The position numbers were made by a program, and so were the translations under genes. From Eurosta solidaginis (lineage: Eukaryota > Arthropoda > Insecta > Diptera > Tephritidae), in NCBI RefSeq assembly GCF_040869045.1, contig NC_090322.1:80871675-80935674 (forward strand): a stretch of 64,000 bases of DNA. Direction: 5' to 3'. Under the pieces are notes generated by a model, which worked only from the letters and a program-made list of their open reading frames with translations, was not told the DNA's origin and made no database searches. Below, piece after piece: positions 1 to 9,257 of this stretch. Within the stretch, counting starts at the first letter, position 1. Each line of letters begins with the position of its first letter.

Positions 1-87
1 TCAGAATTTAAAATAATACGCTTTATGCGTAAAAAAACAGTTCACTTGTTGTTAAGCACATTGACACAACTAAAAATAGTACTCATT

Positions 88-103
88 AGTTGATACAGCG
101 CAA
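88..103. repeat. Target-site duplication, left copy (right copy 942-957)
   Basis: The 16-bp sequence agttgatacagcgcaa is identical at 88-103 and 942-957, immediately outside the RTE-like fragment. It marks the pre-insertion target. Confidence 0.9.
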
Positions 104-941
104 AAACAGCGAAAAGCGTGCAATTACTGGCATATGCTGATGACATTGATATCATCGGCCTAAATACCCGCGATGTTAGTTCTGCTTACTCCAAACTGGA
201 AAAAGAAGCGATAAAGATGGGTTTGATGGTGAATGAGGACAAAACGAAGCAAAGAGTAAGCGCATACGCGTCTTGGCAACCACGCTACTGTTGGCAGCCA
301 TAATTTCGAAGTAGTAAAAGACTTCGTTTATTTGGGAACCAGCATCAACACTAGCAACAACTTCAGCACTGAAATCCAGCGAAGAATCAATCTTGCCAAT
401 AATCGCTACTTTGGACTAGGTAGGCAATTGAAAAGTAAAGTCCTCTCTCGACGAACGACAATCATACTCTACAAGTCACTTATCGTACCCGTCCTGCTAT
501 ATGGGGCAGAAGCATGGACCATGACAACAGCAGATGAAGTGGCTTTGGGAGTGTTCGAGAGAAAAGTTCTTCGAAAAATTTATGGACCTCTACGCGTTGG
601 CGATGGCGAGTACCGAAGAAGATTTAATGATGAGCTGTACGAGCTATACGCTGACATCAAAATAGTCCAGCGAATTAAAACGCAGCGGCTGCGCTGGCTC
701 GGCCATGTTATGCGAATGAAAGATGATGCTCCGGCCAAGAAAGTGTTTCTATCGGATCCCGCATATGGAAGCAGAGGTAGAGGGCGGCCCCCACTCCGTT
801 GGAAGGACCAGGTGGAAACCGATTTAAACTCCCTTGGTGTGACCAATTGGCGCCGGTTGGCGGAGCGAAGGAGCGACTGGCGCGCCTTGTTGGACGGCCA
901 TAACCGTCCAGACGGTTAAGCGCCAATTAAGTAAGTAAGTA
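104..941 (+). mobile_element. 5'-truncated non-LTR retrotransposon (RTE-like), 3' end
   Basis: The fragment starts in the RT palm domain and ends in an (AAGT)n run at about 928-941, like the short tandem-repeat tails of RTE-type LINEs. It is bounded by a perfect 16-bp direct repeat (agttgatacagcgcaa at 88-103 and 942-957). This makes it one target-primed insertion truncated at the 5' end. No 5' UTR or endonuclease is present. The RTE assignment rests on the C-terminal pattern (GHVMRM followed by GRGRPPLRW) and the tail type; another clade with a similar C-terminus is possible. Confidence 0.85.
118..919 (+). pseudogene. Reverse transcriptase C-terminal half, frameshifted
   Basis: The frame opens with the RT catalytic box LAYADDID at about residue 3, followed by the MVNEDKTK region. 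It is broken at about 250-320, and the rest continues in the +1 frame (VVKDFVYLGTSI...). The thumb and C-terminal segments LLYGAEAWTM, RLRWLGHVMRM and GRGRPPLRWKD follow, with a stop at 917-919. In an active element this would be the polymerase that copies the element RNA at the nicked target. Here the N-terminal fingers, the endonuclease and an initiator codon are missing and a frameshift is present, so it is a dead fragment. Confidence 0.85.
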
Positions 942-957
942 AGTTGATACAGCGCAA

Positions 958-1565
958 GCGATGCAATCAACACCAAAACTGGCATAACGGTAATTTTCCG
1001 ATTTTGAAAAATTCTAAGTTATGACTCTTTTGTAGTTAGTGTGTGATATGTACATACATAAAAATTTTACAAACATACCTTTGTAGTTACATGCTTTTTT
1101 TTATATACATATAAATTTCTTTTTCTTTGGTGACCTACTTTTGCCATATACAAAATTGATTTTGGATTTACTTGTGCATTTGCGGTAGGTCAGGGATTAG
1201 GGTTTCGAATTTTTTGTTTGCCTTTTTATTGTATTTTGCTACCCCAAGGAGATTTGCTTGAATTTTGTGTCTGTTTATTTTAAGATAGGTGTTGGTAGGA
1301 TAATACATTAGGGTGGCTTTTTTATTGTTATAAGGAACCTCACCCCTTTTTTTTTTTACTTTTTTGTTTACAAAGAATTGAATTGAAATCGTATGTTATT
1401 ATTTTCCTTGCTTTTTGAAATTTAATTTTAATCGATTTTCTTACTGTTACAACAATCTCTGTTTTGCATTAGATAGGATGGATAACTTTAGGGTATAGAT
1501 TTAAGAAAGATTAAATTGTTAATAAAATTGTATAATATATGGATGAAAACACATATTTTCAATAA
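958..1565. other. AT-rich spacer, no gene recognised
   Basis: This stretch has homopolymer T runs and no ORF of interest. Nothing matches the other repeats in the window until the LTR-like sequence begins near 1566. Confidence 0.5.
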
Positions 1566-1999
1566 TGCAGGGCTAGTTTTTTAACTTTTGGTGGTGTGGG
1601 TGCTGCACTTGTGCGCACCAAGAAAGTGAAGGTGAGTGTTTAGGGAAAATGACTGAGTGACAGGACCAATGTCAGGTAAATAGGAGTCAGCACAGTGACG
1701 GTGCAGTTCAAGTTGCACTGCAGAGGGTGGGAAGGCTCCACCTGACAGGACAGTCCTTCACCTTTTTCTCTACTTATGCTTTCCCCGTTCTAACTTTGCC
1801 CCTCACGTGTGTTTCCATCTTATTCAACCTTTTCCTTGTTTTTCTTCTCTAGACATGCAGGTGTGAACCCTTTTTGTTCATGTGGCTGCGGGTGAGGACG
1901 GTGGTGTAATGCCCCGCCCAAGACGACGACCTAGCCTGGGATGCAATCATATCTGCTTTCCGCCGCTCCCCACCAACCCAAACAGTCAGCCACGTAACA
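1566..1999 (+). repeat. LTR-like segment of the degenerate gypsy element
   Basis: It is homologous to the LTRs at 12873-13337 and 17464-17925 (reverse complement), for example ggtgtgggtgctgc near 1594 and ggctccacctgacagg near 1735. The 3' border is set by the terminal CA just before the PBS at 2001. The 5' border near 1566 is approximate because similarity fades there. Confidence 0.6.
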
Positions 2000-2162
2000 A
2001 TGGCGCCCAACGATAATAGCCCGATCAATTTTTCATTTCCCAAGACGACGACCTAGCCTGGGATGCAAGCATACCTGCTTTCCGCCGCTCCCCACCACCC
2101 CAAACAGCCAGCCACGTAACAATGGCGCCCAACGATAATAGCCCGACCAATTTTTCATTTCC
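1919..2162 (+). repeat. 122-bp tandem duplication spanning LTR end and PBS
   Basis: Positions 1919-2040 and 2041-2162 are the same sequence with a handful of substitutions (for example aatcatatctgc against aagcatacctgc). Each copy carries the last 80 or so bp of the LTR, the PBS and about 30 bp of leader. Confidence 0.92.
2001..2012 (+). other. Primer-binding site, tRNA-Lys type (second copy 2123-2134)
   Basis: TGGCGCCCAACG lies one base after the LTR terminal CA. It has the form of the PBS that pairs with the 3' end of tRNA-Lys in several Ty3/gypsy elements and retroviruses. The tandem duplication has made a second copy at 2123-2134. Confidence 0.65.
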
Positions 2163-3471
2163 CAGTTAATTAATTATTTCTTATTTTAAGTTTCCCATTT
2201 TTCTTTTGATTAATTATTTCTTATTGGTTACTTGTAAATTTCTTAAATTTTTTTCCTACCTTTCCTTCCTTAGGTTTATTTTCTTAATTTCGATCCCAAT
2301 ACTTATTTCCATCTTCAGACTGGCCAGGGACCGTCATGATGCCAACGCCGATTGTGTTCGCCTGGTCGACAAGTGTCATCATGACAATATAATAGGGAGA
2401 GCTGAGTGTGCATGCCAGGGTTCCTTCTTCGGGTTCCTGCAGTTTGGTTAAGTGGTACCTGGTATGACACTTAGCTAGAAGACTGACGTTAACAAGACGT
2501 CGTGCCGAGTTGTTTAAGCTACCTTACCGGGAGTCCAGCACTGCTGGTAGGTGAGGTTTGCAGTCGTCGCCACGATAGTTACGAGAGGAGGTGTGGCATC
2601 CACTCTTAGGGACTAGCTCATAAGCGTGATGTGACACTTCCACCAAGCAACGTCAATTTTTATTTTTTTTTTTTTTTATATCTTGTATTTATACATTGGA
2701 TCATTTAGTTTTGTTTATTAATAGAGCACGTTCTTCTTTTTTTTTTTTTTTTGTATTTAATATTTTTTTGGGTTTTGAACATTCTTATTATTAAACACAC
2801 AAACAAGGAGCCTGAATTCAAGTGAATTAATATTTAATTGTAATATTTTAATTGGTGCGGGTTTATAGTTGGCGTAGTACCCTTGTGTTTTTTTTTTTTT
2901 GATTCTGGAGCTTTTTCCCTGTCGAATATTTTTTACAACTTTTTTTTGATACATTTACATTTTATCACTAACTTCAATTTCAATATTTTTTTGTTTCAAT
3001 TACGTATACCCTCTACGATATTTTTTGGATTTCGGGTTAATTTTTATAAGTTCTTTTACTAGACGTTTAAGGCATAAATTTAATGCTTTTATACATATAC
3101 ACTACTCCAATTTCCACATACACACAAACATATTTCTTTTATACAGATATACTGTGTTTTTTTATTGGTTTCTTTATATTACTTATTATTTTTATATTTT
3201 TTATTGGGTTTTGCGTGAATTTGGATCATATTACCTCTTGTTGTTTTATATTTCCATTTTGCCTATTCCGATCTGCAAATACATACAGATTGTTTTTATT
3301 GAAATTCTTTCTTTGGATCTTATTTTATTTATAATTTCCATTTTTACCATTTGGGGTGTACTTCGGTGAATGCTCGCGGTTGCGATATCGTGTCCTTGGA
3401 TACATTAGAGTGTCTGCCTAAATAGATTTTTTTTCCCTCTTCATTTTGACATAAATTTGTTGTTCAGACTG
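2163..3471 (+). other. Leader region between PBS and gag, no gene
   Basis: AT-rich with T tracts and many stops. A short stretch around 2545 (gtgaggtttgcag) matches the leader of the minus-strand element near 12310 in reverse complement, so this is retroelement leader. The open frames at 3025-3369 are compositional accidents. Confidence 0.5.
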
Positions 3472-4237
3472 TGCGGGGTTGGGTATCCTTAACCCTAATA
3501 GGCGCTTAACTAGGAGCCGCGTGCGGGCCCTAGAAAACCAAATTGCTGGTTCGGTGCTCAACCAGATTGACACAGGTATAACGAGCCCGTTGACTTTGTC
3601 CCTACGGACTATTTTAATAGGTACGCCTCGCGGATCTTCGGATATCTTGGCCCTGAACGTCCGCTGCGTGCCTCGGACGCAAACGGGCTGTCCTTTAACG
3701 AGTCCGAAAATAGTTTGTTTTTTCCCAGAAAATAAATTTGGTGTGCCAGATGCCTGACATCGAGGACGTGGGTGCCCAGGGGGCAATGTTCAGGCGGTGC
3801 ACGCACCAAGTTTCCAGCGGTCTTAATGCCCTTCCCATTGAAGCCACAACCCGTCGAACAGGTGAGCCGAATGATGGCGTAACAACAAGACTTAGTAGTG
3901 CAAATGGCAGGTGAGGAGAGGAGTATTATGACCCATGTTGGAAACCTTGGAGTACGAGTGGCGAAGATGGAGGAGTCTGGGCAAACGCAGGGACACCGAA
4001 CTGCCCTGTTGTCATCCACGCCCGAGTTGCAAAACCGTAGGGGGAAACTGCCGGACGCGACAGTTTGCCGATGGACAATCGGACTACTGTGATAGATGGA
4101 GGTGACCCTCCCAAGTGGAGGGATCCCTCAGAGGAAGTTTGTTGGCATCATCAGGGGAAACCTCAAGCCGTGCCTAGCCAACGGACTGTATAATGTAGAT
4201 CGGGAGAACATTTTGGAGAAGTGTGACAAAAGATCGA
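3472..4237 (+). pseudogene. gag relic of the plus-strand gypsy element
   Basis: The first part (LGILNPNRR, ALENQIAGSVLNQIDTG) parallels the minus-strand gag N-terminus (LGIFNSNRR, ALENQVVGSVFTQIDTG). After a frameshift near 3580 the similarity continues in another frame (PVDFVPTDYFNR against PVDFLPTDFLNR). Further down, a VQMAGEERSIMTHVGNL segment and a GIIRGNLKP segment match the middle of the same gag. Several stops and frame changes and a large internal loss make it non-functional. It ends at the LINE-A junction near 4240. A live copy would make the capsid precursor of the virus-like particle. Confidence 0.75.
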
Positions 4238-4239
4238 CC

Positions 4240-4543
4240 TGCCATTCATTATTCACAACATGGACACGGCAAATGTCGACCATATTAGACATCCATGTCG
4301 ATGGCATTACGCTACCGACTTTTTTACACCCAAAAATACTGGGTGTGACGTTCGATCAGGATCTATATTTTGGCGATCAAGCAACCGCAATTGTACCGAA
4401 AATCCAGAGCCGTAATAAAATCCTCAAATCTCTTGCCGGCAGCACTTGGAGTAAAGACAAAGAAACGCTCATTACCACTTACAAAAGAAATTGGCCGGCC
4501 GATTACATGCTACGCGTCCCCGATATGGTCACTAAGCCTAAAG
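4240..4543 (+). mobile_element. LINE-A fragment (RT thumb region), plus strand
   Basis: Encodes FTTWTRQMSTI, HPKILGVTFDQDL and SRNKILKSLAGSTW, matching the LINE-A RT at 31341-32832 and, inverted, at 23860-24579. It is fused in frame to the gag relic on its left, which makes the 4096-4815 open frame a chimera and not a gene. Both ends are truncated, with no tail or TSD seen. Confidence 0.8.
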
Positions 4544-5907
4544 GTTGGGTTAGGGTGGCCACCGGTGCGAGCACCAGTGCACTTGGCCGGAAAGGTCCCA
4601 TTGTGATACCACGTGGATCTCTCCCCTACTCGAACCAACAGGTCGATTCAGCAAATGTCAGGGATTTCTTAGGTTCCTACTTAGCCAGATCACAAAGATC
4701 GTCAAAGAAGGGAGATACCAGAGATTCCTTCCTTTTGCGCCAAAGCGCAGGACAGTCGCACAGAAAATGCTTGACTGTTTCTATCTCCTCTTCGTCTTTG
4801 CGGCTCCTGCAGTAGTCATTATAAGGAGCACCCAGCCGTTGTGCATGCTTCCCGATTGCTATGTGGCCGGTTACAAGCCCAACAACCAGAGATATGTGAG
4901 ACATGTAAATACAAATTTTATTATAGCCGTGCACAGCATTCCTCAGGTGATCAACGGCCTCATTTATAGCAGCCACCTCCGCCTGGAAGACGCTGCAATG
5001 ATCGGGTGGGCGAAAGGATATGTTCCACCCTAGTTGGGGTGCAAAGACCCCGCTGCCCAACTTATTCTCCATTTTTGAGCCGTCAGTATAAATCTGCAGC
5101 CTATCGCTCAGGTCCGGCGGCTCCTTCGACCAATAATCCCTATCCGGGATAACAACCTCGTACTTCATATCGAAAAATGCAGTCGGAGCGCAATAGTCCG
5201 ACGAAGGCGAATCCAAATTCTTAAGGATGGCTGCATGGCCAACCACATTATCTCTCCAGCCGGATAACTCCCGCAGCCGTAGAGCAGAAAAGGCTGCACA
5301 TTGCTTGGCAATTAAATCTATTGGCAATACATTAAAAAGAGTATCCAGTGCCTCCGCAGGGGTGATGCGTCCCGTCACGCAGACTAGAGGACTTCTTTGT
5401 ACCTTCTGGAATACTCGTAGGTTCGATTTTGTATCTAAGCTCGTCCACCAGACCAAAGCCCCGTATAGAAGGATTGGTCTAACCACAGCAGTGTAGAGCC
5501 ACAGGGTAATATACGGCGATAGTCCCCGTCTTCGTGCAACAGCTTTCCCCTCAGCTATACAGTGCCACCGTTGCTTTCCTCACACGCTCCTGAGCGTTTT
5601 CCCTCCAGTATAGTTTCCTATCCAAAATTACTCCTAGATATTTGGCATAGTCCTTAAGCGTCAGGGTCGTACCCGCTAGCACTGGCAGCTGCAACACAGG
5701 AATCTTATATTTCCTAGTAAACAAAACCAGTTCAGTTTTGGCTGAATTGACCGATAGACCTTTACTCCTGGTCCAGTCCTCCACCAGTCTCGGCTTAGTT
5801 TGCATTAGAGTGCATAGTGTCTGCGGAAACTTCCAGCTAACTAACAGCGCGAGGTTATCTGCATATGCGATTAGCTTGCTGCATCCGTCCTCAAGAAGAA
5901 CCAAGAG
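4544..5907 (-). mobile_element. 5'-truncated LINE-D (RNase H-bearing, I-superfamily type), minus strand
   Basis: Reading on the minus strand, the fragment begins just after the gypsy pol stop (5911) in the RT palm and ends in a 3' UTR whose terminus, gtggccaccctaacccaacc near 4544-4563, is typical of fly I/R1-type LINEs. No TSD was found, so the borders are set by homology only. Confidence 0.75.
4677..5907 (-). pseudogene. LINE-D reverse transcriptase / RNase H, broken
   Basis: From the N-terminus: the RT box LIAYADN (second catalytic Asp replaced by Asn), KTELVLFTRKYKI, YLGVILDRKLYW, then a frame change near 5550. After that come VRPILLYGALVWW, the RNase H start LQIYTDGSKMENKLGSGVF and the C-terminal FLCDCPALWRKR. 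The RNase H segment is collapsed: the residues between KICIY and the zinc-binding tail are largely missing. The Asp-to-Asn change in YADD and the RNase H deletion make it inactive. An RNase H after RT excludes the Jockey clade and favours the I/R1/LOA group. Confidence 0.8.
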
Positions 5908-5910
5908 CTC

Positions 5911-6258
5911 TTAAGCCGCGAAAAGATCCTTTCCGTGGTATACCCCGATTGCTTTGCCGCTAGTATCTCCTAACTCGTACATCGAGTTGCCAATGACCCT
6001 AAGTACAGTGCACTTAACTTGCTTTGATGCAAGTTTTGCGTTGAAATTATCTACTTTTGAACTTTGTTTAAAAATGCGGCGGTATACTGTTTGCCCTACT
6101 TTAAAAGCTACTTCTCTGCTTCTGAGGTCGTACGTCTTCTTACTCTTCTCATGTGCCAATTTAAGTTCCTTGATGATCTTTTCCCTGAGTATGTGCATCT
6201 TATATTCTGTTGTCTCTACTTCGACGTCAGTATCTTTCAGGGCACTCAATTCCTGCAT
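5911..6258 (-). pseudogene. Integrase C-terminal domain (gypsy minus element)
   Basis: Continues the integrase after a frameshift near 6250 (ELSALKDTDVEVE...). It has a basic, coiled helix (KELKLAHEKSKKTYDLR) and the small beta domain typical of the integrase C-terminus (FKVGQTVYRRIFKQSSKVDNF... then ELGDTSGK). It ends at TAA 5911-5913. The segment normally contacts viral DNA ends. Confidence 0.75.
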
Positions 6259-7115
6259 AATTCGTATGACGCGCCGTGTTGCATCATCGGGATTCCATAC
6301 ACAGCTGCATATGGCGACGTACTTATTGCCGTATGTACGACACTGCGAAGGGCAAATGCTGCGTCGCTTACAGCTCTATCCCAATTCTTTTGGTTTCCTT
6401 TAATGTATGACCGGATGATTTGCAACACGGAGCGGTTAACCCTCTCTGCGGCATTCCCTTGTGGCGAGTAAAATGCGGTCTTTGTGTGCGTCGTACCATA
6501 CTTCTTCAAGAAGGAGGTAAATATATCTGACGTAAATTGCTTTCCGTTGTCTGAATGCACATACTCAGGTACTCCGAAAATATGGAACACGTCTCTCTCT
6601 AGATATTTCACGACTTCGGCAGAGGTGGCTTTTCGCATTGGCTTGAGAAAGACAAATTTTGAAAAATGATCTAAACATACAAATATATAAACGTTACCAT
6701 CACAAGTACGTGGGTATGGACCCATGAAATCGACGAACAGACGTTGAAAAGGGCGTTCGGTGAGGTGCTGATTTCCCATTGTTGGTTTGTGGAAGGCGTT
6801 TTGAGTTTTGTTTCCTTTGCATATTTCACATGCTTTTACATGTGCATGCACATCTGCAACCATACCGGGCCAATAATATCTTTCTCGGACACGTGATAGG
6901 GTCTTATGGATTCCACCGTGTCCAGCTGAAGGCGATCCATGTGCTGTTTCTACCAAACTCCTTCGCAGCTCAGTTGGAACCCAGAGTTTCCAGGTATGGT
7001 CTTCCTGTAGTTCGTCTCCCCTGTTAAATTGTGTTCGTCTGTACACGTAGCCGTCTGAAACGCAAAGCTCTGGTAGTCTGTCTTTATTCTCCGTTATTGT
7101 CTTCTGTAGCTCGAC
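6246..7115 (-). pseudogene. Integrase zinc and DDE core (gypsy minus element)
   Basis: The N-terminal HHCC zinc finger is visible: His residues in HGSPSAGHGGIHKT and the Cys pair in CEICKGNK. The catalytic core follows with D in FVDFMGPYP, D in HSDNGKQF and E in GNAAERVNRS. All three DDE acidic residues are present. The frame is entered by a shift near 7107-7115 from the RNase H frame and left by another near 6250, so no continuous polyprotein can be made. In an active element it inserts the cDNA into the chromosome. Confidence 0.85.
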
Positions 7116-8995
7116 GTTTCAATCGACTTAAAGGCTTCCGAGTTAATGTCTATGTCCAGTCTTCTGTCATTGACGTCGATTTCATCCATGTCCATTCGTG
7201 AAAGAGCATCAGGCACTACGTTTTGGGTCCCCTTACGGTGTTCTATCTTGAAATCATATGACTGTAGTTTTAGGCTCCATCTAGCCAATCGACCTGAAAG
7301 ATCCTTTTGCCCCATGAGCCACTTCAAGCTAGCGTGATCTGTTATCACCGTAAAAGGTAGATCCTCCACGTATGGCCTGAACCTCTTTATGCTGATTACT
7401 GCAGCGTAACATTCCAGTTCCGTAATACTGTAGTTGCGTTGCGCTTTATTTAGTTTAGCTGACACATACGCTATCGGTCGTTCGTTGTTTTCGTCGTCCA
7501 GTTGGAATAGTACTCCACCCACCCCGTCTGTCGATGCGTCACACTGTATGTAAAAATGTCTGTTGAAGTCCGGGTGAGTCAGCACTGGTGCCGATATCAG
7601 GCTCTGTTTTAGGCTGTTAAACGCCGCCTTTGCATCCTCCGTCATTGAAAACTTTTTTATGTTTTCTTTCGTCAGTCTATCGTGTAGTGGTGCAGCAATC
7701 GTGGCATAGTCCTGTATAAATCGTCTATACCATCCCGTCATTCCCAGGAACCTTCTAAGCTGTTTCGGAGTTCGTGGCTCCGGAAAGTCTCGCATCGCCG
7801 CTATTTTACTATCGTCTGTACGGATGCATCCGTCCCCGACCACGTATCCGAGATAGCGCACTTCTTTGTAACAAAATTTGCTCTTCTCAACGTTGATCGT
7901 CAATTTCGCATCACGAAGACACTTAGCTACAACAGATAACAAATATAAATGAGACGAAAAATCTTCTGAACAAACAAGTAAATCGTCTAGATACACAAAC
8001 ACTGATTCACGAAGGGAAGCGGGTATCACCTTGTCCATTAGTCGGCACATGCGCTGTGCAGCGTTGCACAGTCCAAACGGCATTACCGTGAAATGGTACA
8101 AAGGTCTACCAGGCACTGTGAAAGCCGTCTTTTCTCTTGATTTCTTCTCTAATGGTATCTGCCAAAACGCGTCTTTTAGGTCGATGGCAGATATATAGCG
8201 GGTATTTTGTAGTCGGCTTAAAATACCATCAATATGTGGGAGTGGATAGGCATCTTTAATGGTGCGTGCATTAACTTTTCGGGCATCGAGGCACAGTCTG
8301 TTTTTGGTTCCTTTGATTACGAGGGACACAGGTGAGTTCCAGCAGCTGTTGCTCTCTTCTATTACTCCCATCCCTAGCATGCGATCGAGCTCGTTGTATA
8401 TTAATTTCTGTATTGCGGGTGAAATAGGATAATGCCTTTGCTTCACGGGTAGGTGTTCATCAGTGACTTCAATAATGTGTTCCTCCATGTCGGTTTTTCC
8501 CAGTCCCAGAACAGCAAGCGACGGAAACTGCGCCTTGATGCCCTCTAACGCTTTGTTTTCTTCCGGGCTTAACACGTGTTGCACCGCATCAAAACACAGA
8601 TCACCCTCGGCGGGCGCAAGTTCTGATACGACAGCACTTTTAGACGTGTCACTTCGTCCCCTACTAACAACACTAAGTTCAAAAGCCTGCCAAAAATCAA
8701 CACCCAGGTAGACCTCCTGCTGTAGGCCAGGGACAATCAAGAATTCCAGATCCCGGGTCATACCATCCCACACAACTGGCAATGTAATAACCCCTTGCAC
8801 GGGTGTTTCGCCCCCATTAGCCGTTCTTATGTTTTGACCCTTGACTGGCAATATCAAATGCTCCTTACCATTTAAGATTATATCTGCGTTTTTGCCTAAG
8901 CAACAAGCTCCTGCACCTGAGTCTAACAAAGCTAATGCCTCTTGACCTCCTATCACAGTCCTTGCAAAAAATCGATTATCTCCTTTAACTGTCAC
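7094..8995 (-). CDS. Protease - reverse transcriptase - RNase H of Ty3/gypsy (open 633-codon frame)
   Basis: Domains in order: an aspartic protease with LLDSGAGA in place of the common DTG (residues about 24-31); the RT fingers (LDARKVNARTIKDAYPLP); the catalytic FVYLDDLLV near residue 320 with both Asp present; the thumb (FLGMTGWYRRFI); RNase H with CDASTDGVGGVL and TDHASLKWL; and the tether (HRKGTQNVVPDALSR). The frame is uninterrupted until TGA/TAA near 7094, where a frameshift separates it from integrase. The first Met at 8995 is probably internal, since pol normally follows gag by a frameshift. The fragment looks catalytically complete, but the element as a whole is not. Confidence 0.88.
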   Translation of the reverse strand: MTVKGDNRFFARTVIGGQEALALLDSGAGACCLGKNADIILNGKEHLILPVKGQNIRTANGGETPVQGVITLPVVWDGMTRDLEFLIVPGLQQEVYLGVDFWQAFELSVVSRGRSDTSKSAVVSELAPAEGDLCFDAVQHVLSPEENKALEGIKAQFPSLAVLGLGKTDMEEHIIEVTDEHLPVKQRHYPISPAIQKLIYNELDRMLGMGVIEESNSCWNSPVSLVIKGTKNRLCLDARKVNARTIKDAYPLPHIDGILSRLQNTRYISAIDLKDAFWQIPLEKKSREKTAFTVPGRPLYHFTVMPFGLCNAAQRMCRLMDKVIPASLRESVFVYLDDLLVCSEDFSSHLYLLSVVAKCLRDAKLTINVEKSKFCYKEVRYLGYVVGDGCIRTDDSKIAAMRDFPEPRTPKQLRRFLGMTGWYRRFIQDYATIAAPLHDRLTKENIKKFSMTEDAKAAFNSLKQSLISAPVLTHPDFNRHFYIQCDASTDGVGGVLFQLDDENNERPIAYVSAKLNKAQRNYSITELECYAAVISIKRFRPYVEDLPFTVITDHASLKWLMGQKDLSGRLARWSLKLQSYDFKIEHRKGTQNVVPDALSRMDMDEIDVNDRRLDIDINSEAFKSIETSSYRRQ

Positions 8996-9006
8996 TATGG
9001 TTGCTA

Positions 9007-9237
9007 TTATCTTATTCCTGATCCTCTTAAATTGTTTTTCTTTTCTCTCATCTTCTGTATTCTGGTGAAATTCCTATTCGTTATTCTATTATTCCGCTTT
9101 GATAACTCCTCGCAAAATATGCGCCTACGGGCTTCTTCATACCTTAATTTCCTGATGTGCAAACTATCTTTTTCTATCCATGGTTTCTTTTCTTTTCCTA
9201 CTTTATCCTGTTCTCCTACTATTTCTTCACGTTTCAA
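9007..9237 (-). pseudogene. gag-pol linker frame of the minus gypsy element
   Basis: A very basic, Arg/Lys-rich open frame lies between the gag stop (9258) and the protease frame, in a third reading frame. It has no recognised domain. It is probably the N-terminal pol extension or a displaced piece of gag-pol after small indels. I would not call it a separate gene. Confidence 0.4.
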
Positions 9238-9257
9238 AATCTTGATTGCTTCTTTAT

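Larger units (their letters stand above)
1566..4237 (+). mobile_element. Degenerate Ty3/gypsy retrotransposon (LTR, PBS, gag), plus strand
   Basis: An LTR-like segment, a primer-binding site, a roughly 1.3-kb leader and a gag relic follow in order. The sequence aligns by eye with the reverse complement of the better-preserved element at 5911-13337: the LTR interior shares cacctgacag...acagtc, the PBS region shares aatggcgcccaacg, and the gag shares ALENQ and QIDTGI motifs. The copy ends inside gag, where LINE-A sequence begins near 4240. No pol is left. A tRNA-Lys-type PBS and this gag are compatible with an Osvaldo-like lineage, but that is only a suggestion. Confidence 0.7.

Noticed and set aside
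2001..2012. Evidence for an endogenous vertebrate-type retrovirus
   Set aside because: The tRNA-Lys-type PBS is also used by insect Ty3/gypsy elements. Gag and pol are of that type and no env was seen.
1919..2162. CRISPR-like or satellite array
   Set aside because: Only two units, no spacers, eukaryotic context. No CRISPR arrays occur anywhere in the window.
3025..3369. 114-codon Phe/Tyr/Leu-rich open frame
   Set aside because: Compositional: T-rich leader DNA translated gives hydrophobic residues. No start context, no conserved motif, and located in the leader of a retroelement.
4096..4815. 239-codon open frame that could be taken for a gene
   Set aside because: It is a chance fusion of gag relic, LINE-A fragment and the antisense of LINE-D 3' UTR.
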